Origin: Clostridia bacterium
Lineage (GTDB): Bacteria > Bacillota > Clostridia > Oscillospirales > CAG-272
DNA length: 16,137 bases
Assembly: GCA_017621015.1 (NCBI GenBank)
Contig: JAGAUC010000191.1
Location: 1 to 16,137, forward strand
Direction: 5' to 3'
In this document: piece after piece, positions 14,540 to 16,137 of the stretch
How the letters are laid out: each line of letters begins with the position of its first letter
Position numbering within the stretch: position 1 is the first letter of the stretch
The notes under the pieces: model-generated
What the model was told of the DNA's origin: nothing
The model's input: the letters and a program-made list of their open reading frames with translations, nothing else
Databases searched by the model: none
Position numbers and translations under genes: made by a program

Positions 14540-15535
14540 ATGATCGGCGAAGAAAAGGCACTTCGGGGGCTGTTCACCAAAATAGCGGTAGTTCTGCTGT
14601 GTTTGGTCTTGTTTTTCAATATTTACAGCGCGGTTTACGTGGCACAGGATGGCCTTGTCTCGCTTTTCTCTCAGTTTGGAGACACGGTTTGGCTGGATTG
14701 TATTACGGATATTTTCTGTGCGCTTTTGTATTTTCTTTCTTTTTTCTTGCCCGTGCTGATCTTTTACGGACTTACACCTAAAAGCGAAAGAATTTCCATC
14801 GATTTTTCGATGAAGCTTCCGTCTCCCAGACCGCTTTTTAAAACAATAACCATCCTTTTTGTATCTATTGGAACAATTATTTGCTTTTCCAATTTAAATA
14901 TATGGCTTGTTCCTTCGTTTTCTTCGGGGGTATCTATTACGCAACACCAGGAGCCGTATCAGCTGATTTTGCTTATGTTTTCCAGCGCGGTTATCCCCGC
15001 GTTTGCCGAGGAGCTTTTGTTCCGCGGTGCGCTGATAACACATTTGAAGCCGTACGGAAAGGGAACCGCTGTCCTTGTCCGCGCGCTTCTTTTCGGTGTG
15101 ATGCATATGAATCTCTCACAGCTTTTGTATGCCACGGCGGCGGGCGTGGTCCTCGGTGTTGTATACGTAAGCACAAGCTCGTTCTGGCTTTGCTTTCTCA
15201 TTCACTTTGCCAACAATCTGTTTAATTTGGTTGAAAGCTATATGTTCCAAATTTTCCGCACCGAGCAGGCCAATCTGATCTGCATGCTGGCAGAGATTGC
15301 GATTTTTGCGCTGGGCATTTTGTTTTCACTTGGTTACGTTCTGTCCGCCAAGAAGAAAAAAGCCGCCCCGAGGACACTTGGTGTTTTCGGAAAAACACAA
15401 GCTGTTGAAGTGGGACGTTCAGTTGACGGAGCCGGTGCGCTCAAGGCGTTTTTCTGCCCGGCTATGATCATTTATCTTGTCATCGCCGTTTTGAATATGC
15501 TGTACGTGCTTGGCGCACAATATCTGATGTCATGA
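14540..15535 (+). CDS. CPBP-family intramembrane metalloprotease
   Basis: A 331-residue membrane protein of the CPBP (CAAX protease/bacteriocin-processing, Abi) family. The three conserved motifs are all present: AEELLFRG (Glu157, Glu158, Arg162), FGVMH (Phe185, His189) and HFANN (His222, Asn226). Hydrophobic segments lie at about 14-34, 57-77, 101-125, 141-156, 196-230, 247-270 and 307-328. A charged loop (271-303) followed by a last membrane span extends past the usual end of the family core. Family members process CAAX proteins in eukaryotes, and in bacteria act in bacteriocin self-immunity or maturation. The gene starts 24 bases after the PqqD-like gene (AAGGA ribosome site at 14526-14530), so it may cleave or export the peptide handled by that pair, which is inference. 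Its stop overlaps the tadA start region. Confidence 0.9.
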   Translation: MIGEEKALRGLFTKIAVVLLCLVLFFNIYSAVYVAQDGLVSLFSQFGDTVWLDCITDIFCALLYFLSFFLPVLIFYGLTPKSERISIDFSMKLPSPRPLFKTITILFVSIGTIICFSNLNIWLVPSFSSGVSITQHQEPYQLILLMFSSAVIPAFAEELLFRGALITHLKPYGKGTAVLVRALLFGVMHMNLSQLLYATAAGVVLGVVYVSTSSFWLCFLIHFANNLFNLVESYMFQIFRTEQANLICMLAEIAIFALGILFSLGYVLSAKKKKAAPRTLGVFGKTQAVEVGRSVDGAGALKAFFCPAMIIYLVIAVLNMLYVLGAQYLMS

Positions 15536-16000
15536 TGGAAAGGGATGTTTTTTGGATGAAAGGAGGCACTTGCGCTTGCCGAAAGGGCGGCAGAGCGTGG
15601 GGAAGTGCCGGTGGGTGCGGTTGTTGTCCGTGGCGGGGAATGCATTGCCGCCGCCTTTAACGATCGGGAAAACGGACGGGATGCCACAGCCCACGCTGAG
15701 CTTCTGGCTATACAAAAAGCGTGTAAGGCGCTTGGACGCTGGCGTCTTGAAGATTGCGAGCTATACGTAACGCTTGAGCCTTGCCCGATGTGTGCCGGCG
15801 CAATCATTAATGCCCGCATTCCGCGCGTGGTTTATGGAGCAAAGGATGCTTGCGGCGGCGCCTTTGAAAGCGTTTTGAATCTCAGAGCCTATCCGCTTTG
15901 CTCAAAGCCAAAGGTGGAGAGCGGCGTGATGGCCGGCGAGTGTGCCTCGCTTTTGAGCACCTTTTTTGAGGCAAAAAGAAAAAATCGAAAAAAAATTTAA
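15535..16000 (+). CDS. tadA: tRNA adenosine deaminase TadA, interrupted by a one-base frameshift
   Basis: TadA converts A34 to inosine in tRNA-Arg(ACG), using zinc. The start ATG at 15535 (or in-frame 15532) overlaps the CPBP stop and gives MERDVFWMK. The frame then reads GGTCACR and ends early near 15658. One base further on, the frame reads KEALALAERAAERGEVPVGAV, which matches the N-terminal helix and first strand of Bacillus and E. coli TadA, and continues to TAHAEL (zinc His at 15692, catalytic Glu at 15698) and LEPCPMCAGA (zinc Cys at 15782 and 15791). The last codons encode STFFEAKRKNRKKI. Removing one base within 15559-15566 (aaaggagg) restores a normal 154-residue TadA. A TGA at 15557-15559 blocks the second frame upstream. 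The only in-frame alternative start, GTG 15605, would drop the first helix. Sequencing error is most likely; mutation or recoding is possible. Confidence 0.88.
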
Positions 16001-16007
16001 AAAGGTC

Positions 16008-16036
16008 TTGCTTTTTTTCTGCCGTTGTGGTATAAT
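16008..16036 (+). promoter_or_regulatory. Promoter of tRNA-Val, extended -10 type
   Basis: TTGCTT (16008-16013) and a perfect TATAAT (16031-16036) are 17 bases apart, and TGG directly precedes the -10 box, giving an extended TGnTATAAT element. Transcription should start near 16043, about 13 bases before the tRNA. The promoter lies only 7 bases after the tadA stop. I saw no strong terminator between them. Confidence 0.88.
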
Positions 16037-16055
16037 AGCAAAGTCGACGGCAGAT

Positions 16056-16132
16056 GGAGGCATAGCTCAGCTGGTTAGAGCGCTACGTTGACATCGTAGA
16101 GGTCATTGGTTCGATCCCAACTGTCTCCACCA
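16056..16132 (+). tRNA. tRNA-Val (anticodon GAC), CCA encoded
   Basis: A complete cloverleaf of 77 bases. The acceptor GGAGGCA (16056-16062) pairs with TGTCTCC (16122-16128) with one G-T wobble. The D arm is GCTC/GAGC, and the anticodon stem CTACG/CGTAG encloses loop TTGACAT with anticodon GAC, reading valine GUC/GUU. The T arm contains TTCGATC, with one mismatch at the base of its stem (A-C), and the 3' end is A plus an encoded CCA (16130-16132). The window ends five bases later, so further tRNAs may follow. Confidence 0.96.
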
Positions 16133-16137
16133 ATAAA

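Noticed and set aside
15552..15770. A 72-codon frame through the start of tadA
   Set aside because: The third frame over the same DNA, with no conserved wording. The two other frames together encode TadA.

Overview
The window looks like a chromosomal segment of an anaerobic, low-to-mid GC Gram-positive bacterium, most likely an uncultured gut-type member of the Clostridia. The grounds are a rubrerythrin (strict-anaerobe oxidative stress), an M16 peptidase pair like Bacillus YmfF/YmfH, TTGACA/TATAAT promoters with 17-base spacers, strong AGGAGG-type ribosome sites, a 2,077-residue secreted beta-helix surface protein, and a compact layout with overlapping stop and start codons. I cannot name a genus from the sequence alone.

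Region by region. Bases 1-155 hold the rubredoxin-like tail of a rubrerythrin, followed by a strong intrinsic terminator. A consensus promoter flanked by an inverted repeat then drives a giant secreted repeat protein (380-6613), followed 20 bases later by a 45-residue peptide gene that standard length cut-offs would miss. A 17-bp perfect hairpin without a T-tract separates these from a glycerate kinase (6828-7973). That gene converges on a cytoplasmic CE15-like esterase (7989-9077, minus strand), and the two share one bidirectional terminator lying over both stop codons. A divergent promoter region (9078-9226) then starts a long plus-strand gene series: degenerate M16 peptidase homologue, active M16 peptidase (HYLEH), lgt, folD, an HPr-kinase-like ATPase, a PqqD-family protein, a CPBP membrane protease and tadA. 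A separate extended -10 promoter drives tRNA-Val(GAC) at the right edge.

How the genes fit together. The plus-strand series from 9227 to 16000 has gaps of 1-24 bases or overlaps, and I saw no internal terminator, so it is plausibly one operon mixing housekeeping functions (lipoprotein maturation, one-carbon folate metabolism, tRNA wobble editing) with a three-gene cassette (HprK-like kinase, PqqD-like chaperone, CPBP protease). Such genes are typical of ribosomally made, post-translationally modified peptide (RiPP) pathways. The 45-residue peptide about 7 kb upstream is a speculative substrate candidate. It could equally be unrelated.

The most notable sequence anomaly is in tadA, normally an essential gene. 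Its N-terminal helix is encoded in a different frame from the rest, and one extra base within 15559-15566 explains this exactly. It may be a consensus error, a real mutation or recoding, and raw reads would decide.
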